A DNA stretch of 42,302 nt from Geitlerinema sp. S16 (GCA_011390275.1 JAABST010000029.1:1-42302); one strand, 5' to 3'; positions 7,139 through 16,400 are shown, counted from the first letter of the stretch. The notes: generated from the sequence alone by a model not told the origin. Numbers and translations are program-made.

Positions 7139-9736
7139 TTGCCCGTGCTTGCGACCCAACTCCTCGCCGCCGAACCGAGTGCCGATTATGCCACCGCGCA
7201 CACGCCGTTTATCGAGGTGCTGGTGGATTGTCCTGGCGTGGAGAAGCTGTTTGTCTATGGGATTCCGGAGGATCTGGAAGTAGAGGTCGGCGATATTTTG
7301 TCCGTGCCGTTTGGGGCGCAGCAAGTCGGCGCGATCGCGGTGCGATTCGTGACGGAGGCAGGGCTAGAGGTGGATCGATCGCGGGTCAAGGCGATCGAGG
7401 ATGTGATTACGCGCGGCCTGTTTCCGCGTACCTATTGGCAACTGATCGATCGCGTCGCCACCTACTACTGTGCGCCGTTGATGCAGACCATCCGCGCGGC
7501 GCTACCGCCGGGACTGCTGCAAAAATCCCAGCGACGTTTACGGCTCAATCGCGATCGGCTACCCTCTGGCCTGAACATAGCGGAGTTTGTCAGTCAGCCC
7601 GAGCGGCAAATTTTACACCTGTTCGAGACGAGCAAAAGCGACAGCTATACCGATCGCTATCTCCGGCAAAAGGTACGCGGCGCGGGAGCGGCGATCCGAA
7701 GACTGCGGCAACGGGGCTGGCTCGATAGCTATCTCGAAGCACCGAAGGCAAATCGCCCCCAGTCCAAACTGGCCGTCGTGCTAACGGGAGGCGATCGCAG
7801 CGAGCTGACATCACGCCAACAGGAATTACTCACCATCCTCGAACGCCGTGGCGGCGAGCTGTGGCTAACCGATTTTTTGCAGCAGGCGCGGGCGAGTCGG
7901 GGAACGGTGAGCAAACTGGCGGCGGCGGGCTGTGTGACGATCGCCGATCGTGAGTTTTTGCGCCAAGAGTCCAGCCCGATTCCCCAGCGCGATACCGCCA
8001 AACCGCTCACCTCGGATCAAGCCGCTGCGATTGATCGCCTCACCGCTGCCCGTGGCTTTCAATCATTTTTGCTTCACGGTGTCACCGGCTCCGGCAAGAC
8101 CGAGGTGTATTTACAGATGATCGCACCGGTGATCGATCGCGGCCAATCCGCCCTCATCCTCGTGCCAGAAATCGGCCTGACGCCACAGTTGACCGATCGA
8201 TTTCGCGCCCGCTTTGGCGATCGCGTCCGGGTCTATCACAGCGGCCTATCCTCGGGCGAGCGCTTCGATACCTGGCGGCAAATGCTGGCAGGCGAACCGC
8301 AGGTGGTCATCGGCACGCGATCGGCAGTGTTTGCACCGCTTCCGAACTTGGGCGCGATTATTCTCGATGAAGAACACGACAGCAGCTTTAAGCAGGATCA
8401 GCCCGCGCCGACCTACCACGCCCGCACCGTCGCGACCTGGCGAGCCGAGTTAGAACACTGCCCGATCGTCCTCGGATCGGCGACGCCATCCCTGGAAACC
8501 TGGCTGGATCATGCGGGTGATTGTGCTTCTTCGCCAAAACCAAGCGATCTAAGCAATCAACATCACGCATCATCGCCGCCATGCGCCACATATCTCTCGA
8601 TGCCGCGACGTGTGCGCGATCGCCCCATGCCCACGGTGCGCGTCGTCGATCTGCGTAACGAACTCCAGCTCGGCAATCGATCCATTTTTAGCCGCCCCCT
8701 GCAAAATGCCCTACGCGACCTCAAAACCACCGGTAAACAGGGCATTTTATTTATCCATCGGCGAGGTCATAGCTCGTTTGTCTCCTGTCGGAGCTGTGGC
8801 GAGGTGATGGACTGCCCCCGCTGTGACGTGTCGCTGTCCTACCATCACACCCACGACCAGGCAACGCCCACCCTGCGCTGTCACTACTGCAACCACCAGC
8901 AAATCCAGCCCCCCAACTGCCCCACCTGCGGATCGCCCTACCTCAAGTTTTTCGGCAGCGGAACCCAGCGTGTGATTCGCGAGCTGGATCGGCTGTTCCC
9001 GGATCTGCGATCGATTCGGTTTGATAGCGACACAACGCGGCGAAAAGGGGCGCATCGAGCGGCGATCGCCCGGTTTGCAGCGGGCGAGGCGGATGTGTTG
9101 GTCGGGACGCAGATGTTAACGAAGGGGCTGGATCTGCCGTCGGTGAGTTTGGTGGGCATCGTGGCGGCGGATGGGCTGCTGGGGATGTCGCACTATTGGG
9201 CAGCGGAGCGAGCGTTTCAGACCTTAACCCAGGTGGCGGGGCGTGCGGGGCGGGGCGACGATCGCGGTCAGGCGATTTTGCAAACCTATCAGCCGGAGCA
9301 TCCCGTCGTTCGCGCGGCGATGAACCACGATTATTTCGCCTTTTTGCCCGACGAACTGGCGACGCGGCGGGAACTAGGCTATCCCCCCTTTGGCCGGTTG
9401 GCGATCGTGCGCGTTAGCGGGGTGGATGGTGCGGCGGTGCAAGCCTGTATTGAACGGTTGGCGAACGTCTTGGCGGATGATTTTGGCATCACACGTACGG
9501 CGGGAATTATCGGTGTGCCGATCGCGCTGAACCCTGATTTGAGCGATCGGTCTCGCGTGGAGTTGCTCGGCCCGTCACCGGCTCCGATCGAGCGCATCGC
9601 CGATCGATTCCGCTGGCAAATTTTACTGAAATTTCCCCGCGAGGCAACGATCACGATCAATCTCGATCGGCTCCGGGCGATCGCGCCCAGTTCCGTCAGC
9701 GTCGAACTTGATATCGATCCGCTGCAATTGGGCTGA
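7139..9736 (+). CDS. priA: Primosomal replication protein N' (PriA helicase)
   Basis: This is an 865-residue superfamily 2 helicase that restarts stalled replication forks. The N-terminal DNA-binding region (1-120) is followed by the helicase core: Walker A GVTGSGKTE at about 315, the DEEH box (ILDEEHD) at about 410 and GSATPSLE. The PriA-specific zinc-binding insert spans about 550-600 and has eight cysteines arranged as four CxxC pairs (CRSC, CPRC, CHYC, CPTC). The helicase C-terminal motifs VGTQMLTKGLD and QVAGRAGRG follow. No ATG fits the N-terminus. The frame opens with TTG at 7139 or GTG at 7145, so the exact start is uncertain. A solo end of a MITE lies just after the stop. Confidence 0.95.
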   Translation: MPVLATQLLAAEPSADYATAHTPFIEVLVDCPGVEKLFVYGIPEDLEVEVGDILSVPFGAQQVGAIAVRFVTEAGLEVDRSRVKAIEDVITRGLFPRTYWQLIDRVATYYCAPLMQTIRAALPPGLLQKSQRRLRLNRDRLPSGLNIAEFVSQPERQILHLFETSKSDSYTDRYLRQKVRGAGAAIRRLRQRGWLDSYLEAPKANRPQSKLAVVLTGGDRSELTSRQQELLTILERRGGELWLTDFLQQARASRGTVSKLAAAGCVTIADREFLRQESSPIPQRDTAKPLTSDQAAAIDRLTAARGFQSFLLHGVTGSGKTEVYLQMIAPVIDRGQSALILVPEIGLTPQLTDRFRARFGDRVRVYHSGLSSGERFDTWRQMLAGEPQVVIGTRSAVFAPLPNLGAIILDEEHDSSFKQDQPAPTYHARTVATWRAELEHCPIVLGSATPSLETWLDHAGDCASSPKPSDLSNQHHASSPPCATYLSMPRRVRDRPMPTVRVVDLRNELQLGNRSIFSRPLQNALRDLKTTGKQGILFIHRRGHSSFVSCRSCGEVMDCPRCDVSLSYHHTHDQATPTLRCHYCNHQQIQPPNCPTCGSPYLKFFGSGTQRVIRELDRLFPDLRSIRFDSDTTRRKGAHRAAIARFAAGEADVLVGTQMLTKGLDLPSVSLVGIVAADGLLGMSHYWAAERAFQTLTQVAGRAGRGDDRGQAILQTYQPEHPVVRAAMNHDYFAFLPDELATRRELGYPPFGRLAIVRVSGVDGAAVQACIERLANVLADDFGITRTAGIIGVPIALNPDLSDRSRVELLGPSPAPIERIADRFRWQILLKFPREATITINLDRLRAIAPSSVSVELDIDPLQLG

Positions 9737-9743
9737 TGCACCA

Positions 9744-9763
9744 GAATTGATGACACGCCCTAG
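9744..9763. repeat. Solo terminal repeat of MITE family D
   Basis: AATTGATGACACGCCCTAG lies 8 bp after the priA stop and equals the reverse complement of the left end of the element at 20391-20520. No partner end is visible, so it is a remnant or a single captured end. Confidence 0.6.
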
Positions 9764-9787
9764 GACGGCGGCGCGACGGTTTTTCGT

Positions 9788-10678
9788 TTAACGAAACCGC
9801 ATACTAATGTCCATCCAAGGCGATCGCGTCATCGGCGCACTCGTTGAAATGTAGTCCACCCCCGTCTGCGCCACCGCGCGAATCGTCTCCAGCGTGATAT
9901 TCCCGGACGCTTCGAGCTTGACTGGCCGGACATTTTTCCGCACGATCGCCACCGCCTGCTCCATCATCGCAATCGGCATATTGTCTAACATGATGATATC
10001 TGCCCCGGCTAACAGTGCTGTCTCCACCTGCTCTAGATTCTCCGTCTCAATCTCGATCGCCAACGGATACGGAATCCGCCGCTGTACCCGCATCATCGCC
10101 GACTCAATTCCCCCCGCCGCCTGAATATGGTTATCCTTCAGCATCACCGCGTCATCGAGACCCATGCGGTGATTCATCGCACCCGCCACCCGAGATGCGT
10201 ACTTTTCAACGACTCGCAGCCCTGGCGTCGTCTTGCGCGTATCCACCAACGACACCGGCAGATCCGCCAGCAAATCCACATACGCCCGCGTTTGGGTCGC
10301 GATCCCGCTGAGATGCATCACCGTATTCAGGGCAACCCGTTCCCCAATGAGTAACGAAGCCAGCGACCCCTGAAAATGCGCGATCGTGGTTCCCGCCGCA
10401 CAAAATTCGCCATCACAAACATCGCCAAGGATCTGAACCGTCGGATCGATTAAGTGATAGAGCCGCTCCGCGATCGGCAGCCCTGCGATCACCCCGTCCG
10501 CCTTTGCAACCCATACCGCCTCACCCTGACGAGCGCTATTTCCGAGCAGCGCCTGGGTTGTGACATCCCCCCGCCCGATATCCTCCGCAATCCACGATCG
10601 CAGCATCGCATCCAGACAAACCCACGGCGGTAGCCCTTCACCCCACAACTGCACCGCACCATCGGTCAGGATATCCAT
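9788..10678 (-). CDS. nadC: Nicotinate-nucleotide pyrophosphorylase (carboxylating)
   Basis: NadC converts quinolinate and PRPP to nicotinate mononucleotide, CO2 and pyrophosphate in de novo NAD synthesis. The 296-residue protein is full length. Recognisable motifs are EDIGRGDVTTQ near residue 32, the PRPP/quinolinate site DTRKTTPGLRVVEKYA near 143, MNHRMGLDDAVMLKDNHI near 165-182, the strand IEIETENLEQ, IIMLDNM near 235 and EASGNITLETI near 260. The ATG at 10678 fits the family N-terminus with a short extra leader. It converges with priA and diverges from the CIA30 gene. It stands alone, without nadA or nadB nearby. Confidence 0.96.
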   Translation of the reverse strand: MDILTDGAVQLWGEGLPPWVCLDAMLRSWIAEDIGRGDVTTQALLGNSARQGEAVWVAKADGVIAGLPIAERLYHLIDPTVQILGDVCDGEFCAAGTTIAHFQGSLASLLIGERVALNTVMHLSGIATQTRAYVDLLADLPVSLVDTRKTTPGLRVVEKYASRVAGAMNHRMGLDDAVMLKDNHIQAAGGIESAMMRVQRRIPYPLAIEIETENLEQVETALLAGADIIMLDNMPIAMMEQAVAIVRKNVRPVKLEASGNITLETIRAVAQTGVDYISTSAPMTRSPWMDISMRFR

Positions 10679-10779
10679 CCGTCTGTCCCCTTCTAGCCAA
10701 TAAACCGAGCGCCTTAATCGAACGCATCGCTAATCTATCAGAATGACTGACGCAATCTTTAGCATTTGCCAAACAGAGC

Positions 10780-12000
10780 ATGACTCCCCCTGACCCGACC
10801 CCAGAACCCCGTTGGAACCCAGGCCGCCTCCTCGAATCCCTGACCTACTTCGACGTGCTGCCTTTTTCCGATACGATGCGATGGCTGCAATCTCTGTGGA
10901 GCGGTACGCCTGCCGCTAGTTCGTCGATGCTGTTTTCTGCTGCTGCTGTCCAATCCCGCCGATCGATCATGGGTTTGATCGATCCATCCCGATCGTTTTC
11001 CCCTCAGATTGCGGCGCTTGAAGAGTTGGGGGTGAGTGTGGTTGACCTGACGGAGATCTCGATCGATGCGCTGAGCGATCGCGATCAGCTCGTTGCCCTC
11101 ATCGTCCATCCCGGCGCTAGTTCCAGCGATCATCCCGGCAACAATTCCGCCCAAAATTCGGCGTCATCGGCTCTGAATGAAATGCTCGATCGAGCGCTGC
11201 AACGCCTCAACGCCGATCTGGCCCCCCAGGTGATTTTTGATTTTTGTCGCGAAGATGCCGACCTGCGGACACTGTGGGGGTCGGTGGATGATGTGGTGAT
11301 GGGAGGGGTGAGCGAAAGTCAGGCGATCGCGACGCCGTCGGGCATGGTGTTTCGTGGGGTAGTGTCAACGGCCAATTCAGGTGGCTTTGCCTCGATTCGG
11401 ACGCGATCGATTGATCCGCCGCTGGATTTACGGGGAATTGAGGCCAGCGATACCGCTCAGGCGATCGCCTGGGGGGCGAATACGGGCATTGAACTGCGCC
11501 TCACGGGCGATGGCAATCGTTATAAATTCATCCTGCGCGATCGCGATAGTTGGGACGGCGTCGCCCACAGCTACAGCGTCGAAACCCAGGACAACACCCC
11601 TATCACCGTGCGGATTCCCTTTGCCGATTGTGTCCCGACTTTCCGCGCCAAATCCGTGCCGGACTGCCCGCGCCTCGACGGCAGCACGATCGCGGCGTTT
11701 CAATTAATGCTGAGTAAATTCGAGTATGACCAGCGACTCAATCCCAGTTTTCAGCCCGGAGCCTTTCGTCTGTTAATCGAGTCGATCGCCGCCTATCGTG
11801 CAATAACCGTTGCACCCGTCCTGATGGTGGGTGAGTCCGCCGCGATCGCGATCGCCCGCACGTCTCTTGGCGATCGATCCGCCGGTCTTGCGCTGAATCA
11901 TCTGGATCTCAACACCGCGATCGTGACCATTCCCAGTGATGAACGTGATGAAACAGCCACTCTTGACGCAATTTTGCGTCATATAACGAGTGCCGTTTAG
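10780..12000 (+). CDS. CIA30 family protein with reduced flanking domain
   Basis: The 406-residue protein contains a CIA30 domain (complex I intermediate-associated protein 30; galactose-binding jelly-roll-like) at about 152-341. It is marked by FDFCREDADLRTLWGSVDD, VVMGGVSESQ, the strand GMVFRGVVSTANSGGFASIR and the end PGAFRLLIESI. The N-terminal leader (RWNPGRLLESLTYFDVLPFS) resembles that of cyanobacterial proteins where CIA30 is inserted in an NAD(P)-binding Rossmann domain. Here the flanking parts (about 55-150 and 342-406) are shorter and lack a visible GxxGxxG motif, so nucleotide binding looks lost. Several cyanobacterial CIA30 proteins are thought to act in photosystem or NDH assembly; the role here is unknown. 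Confidence 0.8.
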   Translation: MTPPDPTPEPRWNPGRLLESLTYFDVLPFSDTMRWLQSLWSGTPAASSSMLFSAAAVQSRRSIMGLIDPSRSFSPQIAALEELGVSVVDLTEISIDALSDRDQLVALIVHPGASSSDHPGNNSAQNSASSALNEMLDRALQRLNADLAPQVIFDFCREDADLRTLWGSVDDVVMGGVSESQAIATPSGMVFRGVVSTANSGGFASIRTRSIDPPLDLRGIEASDTAQAIAWGANTGIELRLTGDGNRYKFILRDRDSWDGVAHSYSVETQDNTPITVRIPFADCVPTFRAKSVPDCPRLDGSTIAAFQLMLSKFEYDQRLNPSFQPGAFRLLIESIAAYRAITVAPVLMVGESAAIAIARTSLGDRSAGLALNHLDLNTAIVTIPSDERDETATLDAILRHITSAV

Positions 12001-12153
12001 ATTTCTATCTTTTATCGTTCAACCTGCATCACTCGACCTTCATCACTCAACCTTTAGTTCTGGCTGAGTTTCAGCACGCACAGGGCTGACGCATGGATCG
12101 GCTTGAACCCGGCGCTACCGTGAGCGTATGGCCATGATGCCCCTGCCGGGTTT

Positions 12154-12184
12154 GGTGTTATGTGTCAGTTCTGACACCGACACC
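12154..12184. promoter_or_regulatory. 16-bp perfect palindrome with outer arms, possible operator
   Basis: GTGTCAGTTCTGACAC (12162-12177) is a perfect 7-2-7 inverted repeat, framed by GGTGT (12154-12158) and ACACC (12180-12184). It lies about 100 bp upstream of the mscS-like start codon. The symmetry fits a dimeric regulator site; the protein is not known. The 276-bp gap from 12001 holds nothing else clear except a short ORF described under findings. Confidence 0.35.
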
Positions 12185-12276
12185 GACCATGCCATCGCCC
12201 TGTTTTCAGAATTATTCGGTCTTGCGTGTGTAGAGGCTTGGTGTAGTTGGACTCACTGCCATCAGGATCATGCGCT

Positions 12277-13893
12277 ATGAATCGTTCGCGACCGCAAATG
12301 CTAACTAAAATTTTACGGTTTACCCTGCTGATCGTCTGGACTATGACGATCGCGACCGGTGGTTTCAGTCACGCCCCCACCATCGCGATCGCCACCGCCA
12401 CAGATTCCCCTCCCCTTACCGCCCGAGTTGTCGCCCCCGTTGTCCTCGACGGTCGTGAACTCTTCGAGCTAGGCGCTGCGGGGCCTTTTTCGGCTCGGGA
12501 ACGGGTACAGCGAGTCGAAACCGGTCTGCGCCAATTCCTGCGATCACCCTCCCAAGATCCCGAAGTCGTCACCGCCTCACTCAATGGCAATGAAACCATT
12601 CGCCTCAACGATCGACACTTACTGACCGTCACCGACAGCGACATTGAACCCGGCCTCACGACCACAGAACAGGCTGAAATTTGGCGAGATTTGCTGATCG
12701 TCGAGCTACAGCGTGCAATCCAGGAACGTCAGCCGAAATATTTTCAAGATCAGCAGCTCAAAGCATTACAAATTCTCGGGGTTGCGGCGATTCTCTACCT
12801 ATTATCCTGGGAACTCGACGTAATCTTGCGACGACGACTGCATCCCGGCGACAGCCCGCAATCCAAGTCAGAAGTCTCCCCTTCCAACGCCGATCAAATG
12901 CGCCATACTCTGCTGCATTTATCTTTGCTAGCAGCCCAAGGTCTCGGTTGGCTCACGGCGTTTTACTACACCGCAGGCTTGTTTCCCCAGTCGCGACAGT
13001 GGCGCTACAACTTCATCGCCAATTTCACCCGTCCTATTCTCTTGCTCGGCGATCGCTACTCATCCATTCTCGATCTAGTCTTGCTGCTGGGCATGGTCGT
13101 CGGGCTCTGGTTTGCTGTGATTTGGGTGACGGATCGTTTTCGATCGAAAGTGTTATCGGTGACAGGAGCCGATCGCGGCATTCAAGACATCACGATCGTC
13201 CTCGGTCGGTTTGTCCTGCTCTTTGTGGGATTGTCGATCGTCCTGCAAGTCTGGGGCATTGATATCGCCTCCCTTGCCGTCCTGCTCAGTGCCTTGAGCG
13301 TCGGGATTGGTTTCGGACTCCAAAATATCGCCAATAATTTCATTAGCGGCATTATCATCAGCTTCGATCGATCGATGAAAATTGGAGACTTCGTTCAGCT
13401 TAATGATCTGATGGGAACCGTCGAACGTATCGGCACGCGCAGCACCGAACTCCGCACCCTTGATCATGTTTCGATCGTTGTCCCCAACTCTCGTTTTCTA
13501 GAAGAGGCACTTGTAAACTGGAATCATGGCAACCCCGTCAGCCGCATTGGAATTCCGGTTGGTGTTGCCTACGGAAGTGATAGCGATCGCGTACGCAATG
13601 CCCTACTCGAAGTCGCCCGAAACTATGAACCACTGCTGCTTGCTCCGGAGCCTCAAGTCTGGTTTCGTGGCTTCGGAGATAGTGCGCTCGACTTCGAGCT
13701 TTTAGTCTGGATTCGTGATCCGCAAAATCAGTTTAAGTACACCAGTGAGTTGAACTACCGCATTTATGATGCTCTGGCTCGCTACAGTATTGAAATTCCC
13801 TTTCCTCAGCGCGATCTACATCTCAAATCGATTCATTTTGATTCGTCGATTAAAGCCCTCGGAATCCAAAAAACTAACGCAAGTGATCAGTGA
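12277..13893 (+). CDS. MscS family mechanosensitive ion channel
   Basis: This is a small-conductance mechanosensitive channel protein, 538 residues from the ATG at 12277 (AGGA about 12 bases upstream; a TTG at 12247 is the alternative). The N-terminus is a signal peptide or first membrane helix, followed by a periplasmic region of about 110 residues. Further helices come at about 160-175, 205-225, 265-290 and 305-330. The pore-lining helix and MscS signature are intact: ALSVGIGFGLQNIANNFISG at about 338-357, then the beta domain GTVERIGTRSTELRTLDH and VPNSRFLEEALVNW. The C-terminal domain ends at FPQRDLHLKS. It releases solutes on hypo-osmotic shock. The periplasmic extension is common in cyanobacterial members. 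Confidence 0.93.
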   Translation: MNRSRPQMLTKILRFTLLIVWTMTIATGGFSHAPTIAIATATDSPPLTARVVAPVVLDGRELFELGAAGPFSARERVQRVETGLRQFLRSPSQDPEVVTASLNGNETIRLNDRHLLTVTDSDIEPGLTTTEQAEIWRDLLIVELQRAIQERQPKYFQDQQLKALQILGVAAILYLLSWELDVILRRRLHPGDSPQSKSEVSPSNADQMRHTLLHLSLLAAQGLGWLTAFYYTAGLFPQSRQWRYNFIANFTRPILLLGDRYSSILDLVLLLGMVVGLWFAVIWVTDRFRSKVLSVTGADRGIQDITIVLGRFVLLFVGLSIVLQVWGIDIASLAVLLSALSVGIGFGLQNIANNFISGIIISFDRSMKIGDFVQLNDLMGTVERIGTRSTELRTLDHVSIVVPNSRFLEEALVNWNHGNPVSRIGIPVGVAYGSDSDRVRNALLEVARNYEPLLLAPEPQVWFRGFGDSALDFELLVWIRDPQNQFKYTSELNYRIYDALARYSIEIPFPQRDLHLKSIHFDSSIKALGIQKTNASDQ

Positions 13894-13938
13894 CGATCGT
13901 AACTATTTCACACCAAATTTATCTCAAAAAAACAGTAC

Positions 13939-13971
13939 ATATGATTTCGAGACAGCATCTCAAAATCATAT
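13939..13971 (+). terminator. Stem-loop downstream of the MscS gene
   Basis: ATATGATTT and AAATCATAT frame an inner GAGA/TCTC stem with a 5-base loop and one mismatch. There is no T-tract after it, so it may stabilise or process the mRNA rather than terminate transcription. Confidence 0.5.
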
Positions 13972-14049
13972 AATTCGAGGTCGTTAATCGTAAAAATATG
14001 ACTAAATAACAGAAAGAATAATGAGAAGCTTTTTAAAAAAGATACTAAG

Positions 14050-14074
14050 AGTCTCTACCGAGAGATTTTTTTGT
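14050..14074 (+). terminator. Probable rho-independent terminator
   Basis: A short stem TCTCT-ACCG-AGAGA is followed by a run of T residues (14066-14072). It lies about 160 bp after the MscS stop. The stem is weak, so confidence is moderate. Confidence 0.45.
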
Positions 14075-14153
14075 TTTTGGAAATATTTCATGCTCAAGAG
14101 TAGAAATATACTCAGGCTAGAGCAATTGAAAAAACCGTATTTTTGCTAGGTAC

Positions 14154-14270
14154 TATAGCAGAAGCCGATTAAATTAGGACACTCTCGTCTAAGTTGAAAA
14201 CCGCACTTCGACTCCGCTCAGTGCTCTCAGCTTTTTTTGATACGTCCTAACCAAATCGTTTTTTGCTATA
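14154..14270. mobile_element. MITE family B, copy 1 (117 bp)
   Basis: The ends TATAGCAGAAGCCGATTA and the inverse of TATAGCAAAAAACGATTT form imperfect inverted repeats of about 30 bp that continue into TTAGGAC. The core reads CGCACTTCGACTCCGCTCAG. An inverted copy of exactly the same length is at 26199-26315, and a longer relative is at 26882-27019. Element ends are TA, as expected for TA-targeting (IS630/mariner-like) elements. The remainder of the 13894-14411 gap has no gene. Confidence 0.88.
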
Positions 14271-14453
14271 CAGCTAAAATACGATAAGTAGCTCAAACCA
14301 ATTAATGCATACTATGCATAACACAAGCCTCCAGCTTGTCTACAACCAAGATGGCTAAGTTACGTGGCTGAAGTCACTTTAATTTTTTGGGCTACCTAGC
14401 ATCTACCACACGTGTGGTATCAGACCAATACAGATCGTTTAATTCAGTTTCCT

Positions 14454-15398
14454 ATGAACTTAATGACCTTCGCAATGATGCCTCACGGGACATGTTTTCT
14501 ATGGAATCGCCTGCTCACAACCCTCCACTCTAGTTCTGACATTATCATTGCACTTTCCTACTTTTCAATTCCGGCGATGATGTTCACCGCACGCCAGCAC
14601 ATGAATGAAGAGGCGCGATCGCTATCCATTTTATTTGCGTCTTTTATTCTGAGCTGTGGACTCGGTCATTTAACGATGGCTTGGAATATTTGGCACACCA
14701 ATTACTGGCTAGAAGGTTCAATCAAATTTGTGACGGCAGGGATTAGCACTTACACGGCATTTTGTTTATACCAACAAATACCAGGCTTTCTTAGTATTCA
14801 CAAAAGATTAGAAGTTTCTGAAGAGAAACTACAAACTGATGTATTAACGGGCTTGCCAAATCGACGCGCCTTGATTAAATACATGAAGAGTTTGATGAAT
14901 TCTAATGGGGCGAATATATCGAATTCAAGTTTTGGAATAGATAAGCTAAAGTATCATGCTTTGATGTTAGCTGACCTCGATGGATTTAAATTAGTTAACG
15001 ATAACTTTGGCCATCCTGTCGGTGATCAGGTTTTACGTGAAATCGCGTCTCTGCTCGCGAACAACACACGATCGGATAACACGCTCGTCACACGTCTGGG
15101 GGGGGATGAGTTTGCGATCGTTGTGAGATTTTGTGATGAGGCTCAAGTCGTGACTATTGCCCAGCGATTACGAGCTGTTATTCAAAATTATGCAGAGTCC
15201 CATGAACAGGCTGAAAATTTGGGCGTTAGCATGGGAGTTTATTTATTCACGCCTGAATCTGATTTAGAAACGATCGACGAGATTTATACCGCAGCCGATC
15301 GAGCGCTCTACCACGCGAAACACTCGGGAAAGCGGGCGATCGCCTGGACGAATAACATCTCTAAACCGCCCAAAATTTCTGACTTTCAACTGATATAA
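14454..15398 (+). CDS. Diguanylate cyclase with ethylene-receptor-like membrane sensor domain
   Basis: From the ATG at 14454 the protein has 314 residues; a GTG at 14412 is an alternative. Residues 1-110 hold three hydrophobic helices and begin MPHGTCFLW, a motif of bacterial ethylene-receptor-like sensors. The helices keep D29, Y36, I39 and P40 (SSDIIIALSYFSIP) and C68 and H72 (FILSCGLGHL). These match Arabidopsis ETR1 D25, Y32, I35, P36, C65 and H69, which bind Cu(I) and ethylene. A short linker leads to a GGDEF domain: TDVLTGLPNRRAL, DLDGFKLVNDNFGHPVGD, and RLGGDEFAIV with GGDEF at 216-220. The active site is intact, so it should make cyclic di-GMP from GTP. The RxxD inhibitory site is not at its usual position. 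Codons are more AT-rich than in the neighbours. Confidence 0.9.
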   Translation: MNLMTFAMMPHGTCFLWNRLLTTLHSSSDIIIALSYFSIPAMMFTARQHMNEEARSLSILFASFILSCGLGHLTMAWNIWHTNYWLEGSIKFVTAGISTYTAFCLYQQIPGFLSIHKRLEVSEEKLQTDVLTGLPNRRALIKYMKSLMNSNGANISNSSFGIDKLKYHALMLADLDGFKLVNDNFGHPVGDQVLREIASLLANNTRSDNTLVTRLGGDEFAIVVRFCDEAQVVTIAQRLRAVIQNYAESHEQAENLGVSMGVYLFTPESDLETIDEIYTAADRALYHAKHSGKRAIAWTNNISKPPKISDFQLI

Positions 15399-15491
15399 AA
15401 TTGGATGTAGAGTCTAAAGATGCCGTTGAAAATGGTTTGATTAACGGTAGCCGTTCGATGTCTACTCGATCGCCATACCGATCTTTTTGCT

Positions 15492-16400
15492 ATGCCTCCT
15501 TCCTCTCGATCGCCTCAATCGCCTCGATCGCCTCAAACTCCACCGCCGCGTAAACATTGGCTCGTGGCGCTGACCGCCGGAATTCTGCGCGGGATGGGGT
15601 CGCTATTGACGGCGATCGCGGCACGTCTGGAGGCGAACCCCAGCGATCCGCGTCCGAGCCTCGGGGTTTGGGGGGTTGTGGTTGCGCTGGGTGTTGCGGT
15701 GGCGATCGTGGTTGGGCGATCGCCGATGACGATCTCGCAGCCCGCTCCGCTGGAGATTGCGACGGATATCACCACAGACATCACAACGCCACCCGCAACG
15801 CCGGAACCTTTCCCCCTAGAACCAACACCGCCAGACCCTAATCTGGATTCGCCGTCGTCGATCGCGGCAACGGATCTGGATACAGTACTGGATTCAGACT
15901 TGGCGAGCGAGATTGAGAGCGAGACCAAAGCTGAGACCAAGACCAACCTTGATCGCCAGGAACCCGCCGAACCCGCCACATTCCCCCAAGAACCGCGTCT
16001 CTTGGACGATCGCGAACCACTACCGGAGATTCCCGCTGAACTCACCGCACCGAATCCCTCATTACGGCTCGAACCGGCTCCACCACCACTCACCCCGGAA
16101 CAGCGACTGGTTGCGGCGCTTCAGGAGCGGATCAAGATGGTGTCTGAGGAATATATAGCGAATGAAATTGTGACCACCGTGCGGATTGACTTCGCGCAAA
16201 ATCATCTCGATGTGGAGCTGATGGATCGCTGGTATGACTTAGATGAAGCGGAGCAGGATCGATTGGCGACGGATTTGCGCGATCGTGGTCAACAGTTTGA
16301 TTTTTATGACATCGATATTGTGGATGCAGCAGGGCAGCTTGTGGCGCGTCCGGCGACGATCGGGGATGCGATGATTATCGTCCGTCGCGTACGCAGCTAG
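15492..16400 (+). CDS. Conserved cyanobacterial membrane-anchored protein of unknown function
   Basis: The 302-residue protein has a Ser/Pro-rich N-terminus and a membrane segment at about 57-76 (WGVVVALGVAVAIVVG). A low-complexity Pro/Glu/Thr linker spans about 80-205. The compact C-terminal domain at about 207-302 begins TPEQRLVAALQERI and includes MDRWYDLDEAEQDRLATDL, ending in MIIVRRV. This arrangement, a single anchor plus an extended linker plus a domain of about 95 residues, resembles a hypothetical family I have seen in cyanobacteria, but I cannot assign a function. The start ATG at 15492 has no clear ribosome site. Confidence 0.7.
   Translation: MPPSSRSPQSPRSPQTPPPRKHWLVALTAGILRGMGSLLTAIAARLEANPSDPRPSLGVWGVVVALGVAVAIVVGRSPMTISQPAPLEIATDITTDITTPPATPEPFPLEPTPPDPNLDSPSSIAATDLDTVLDSDLASEIESETKAETKTNLDRQEPAEPATFPQEPRLLDDREPLPEIPAELTAPNPSLRLEPAPPPLTPEQRLVAALQERIKMVSEEYIANEIVTTVRIDFAQNHLDVELMDRWYDLDEAEQDRLATDLRDRGQQFDFYDIDIVDAAGQLVARPATIGDAMIIVRRVRS

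Noticed and set aside
7133..9756. Several long minus-strand frames opposite priA
   Set aside because: They are antisense shadows of a GC-rich coding gene and are Arg/Ser-rich, as expected for non-coding frames.
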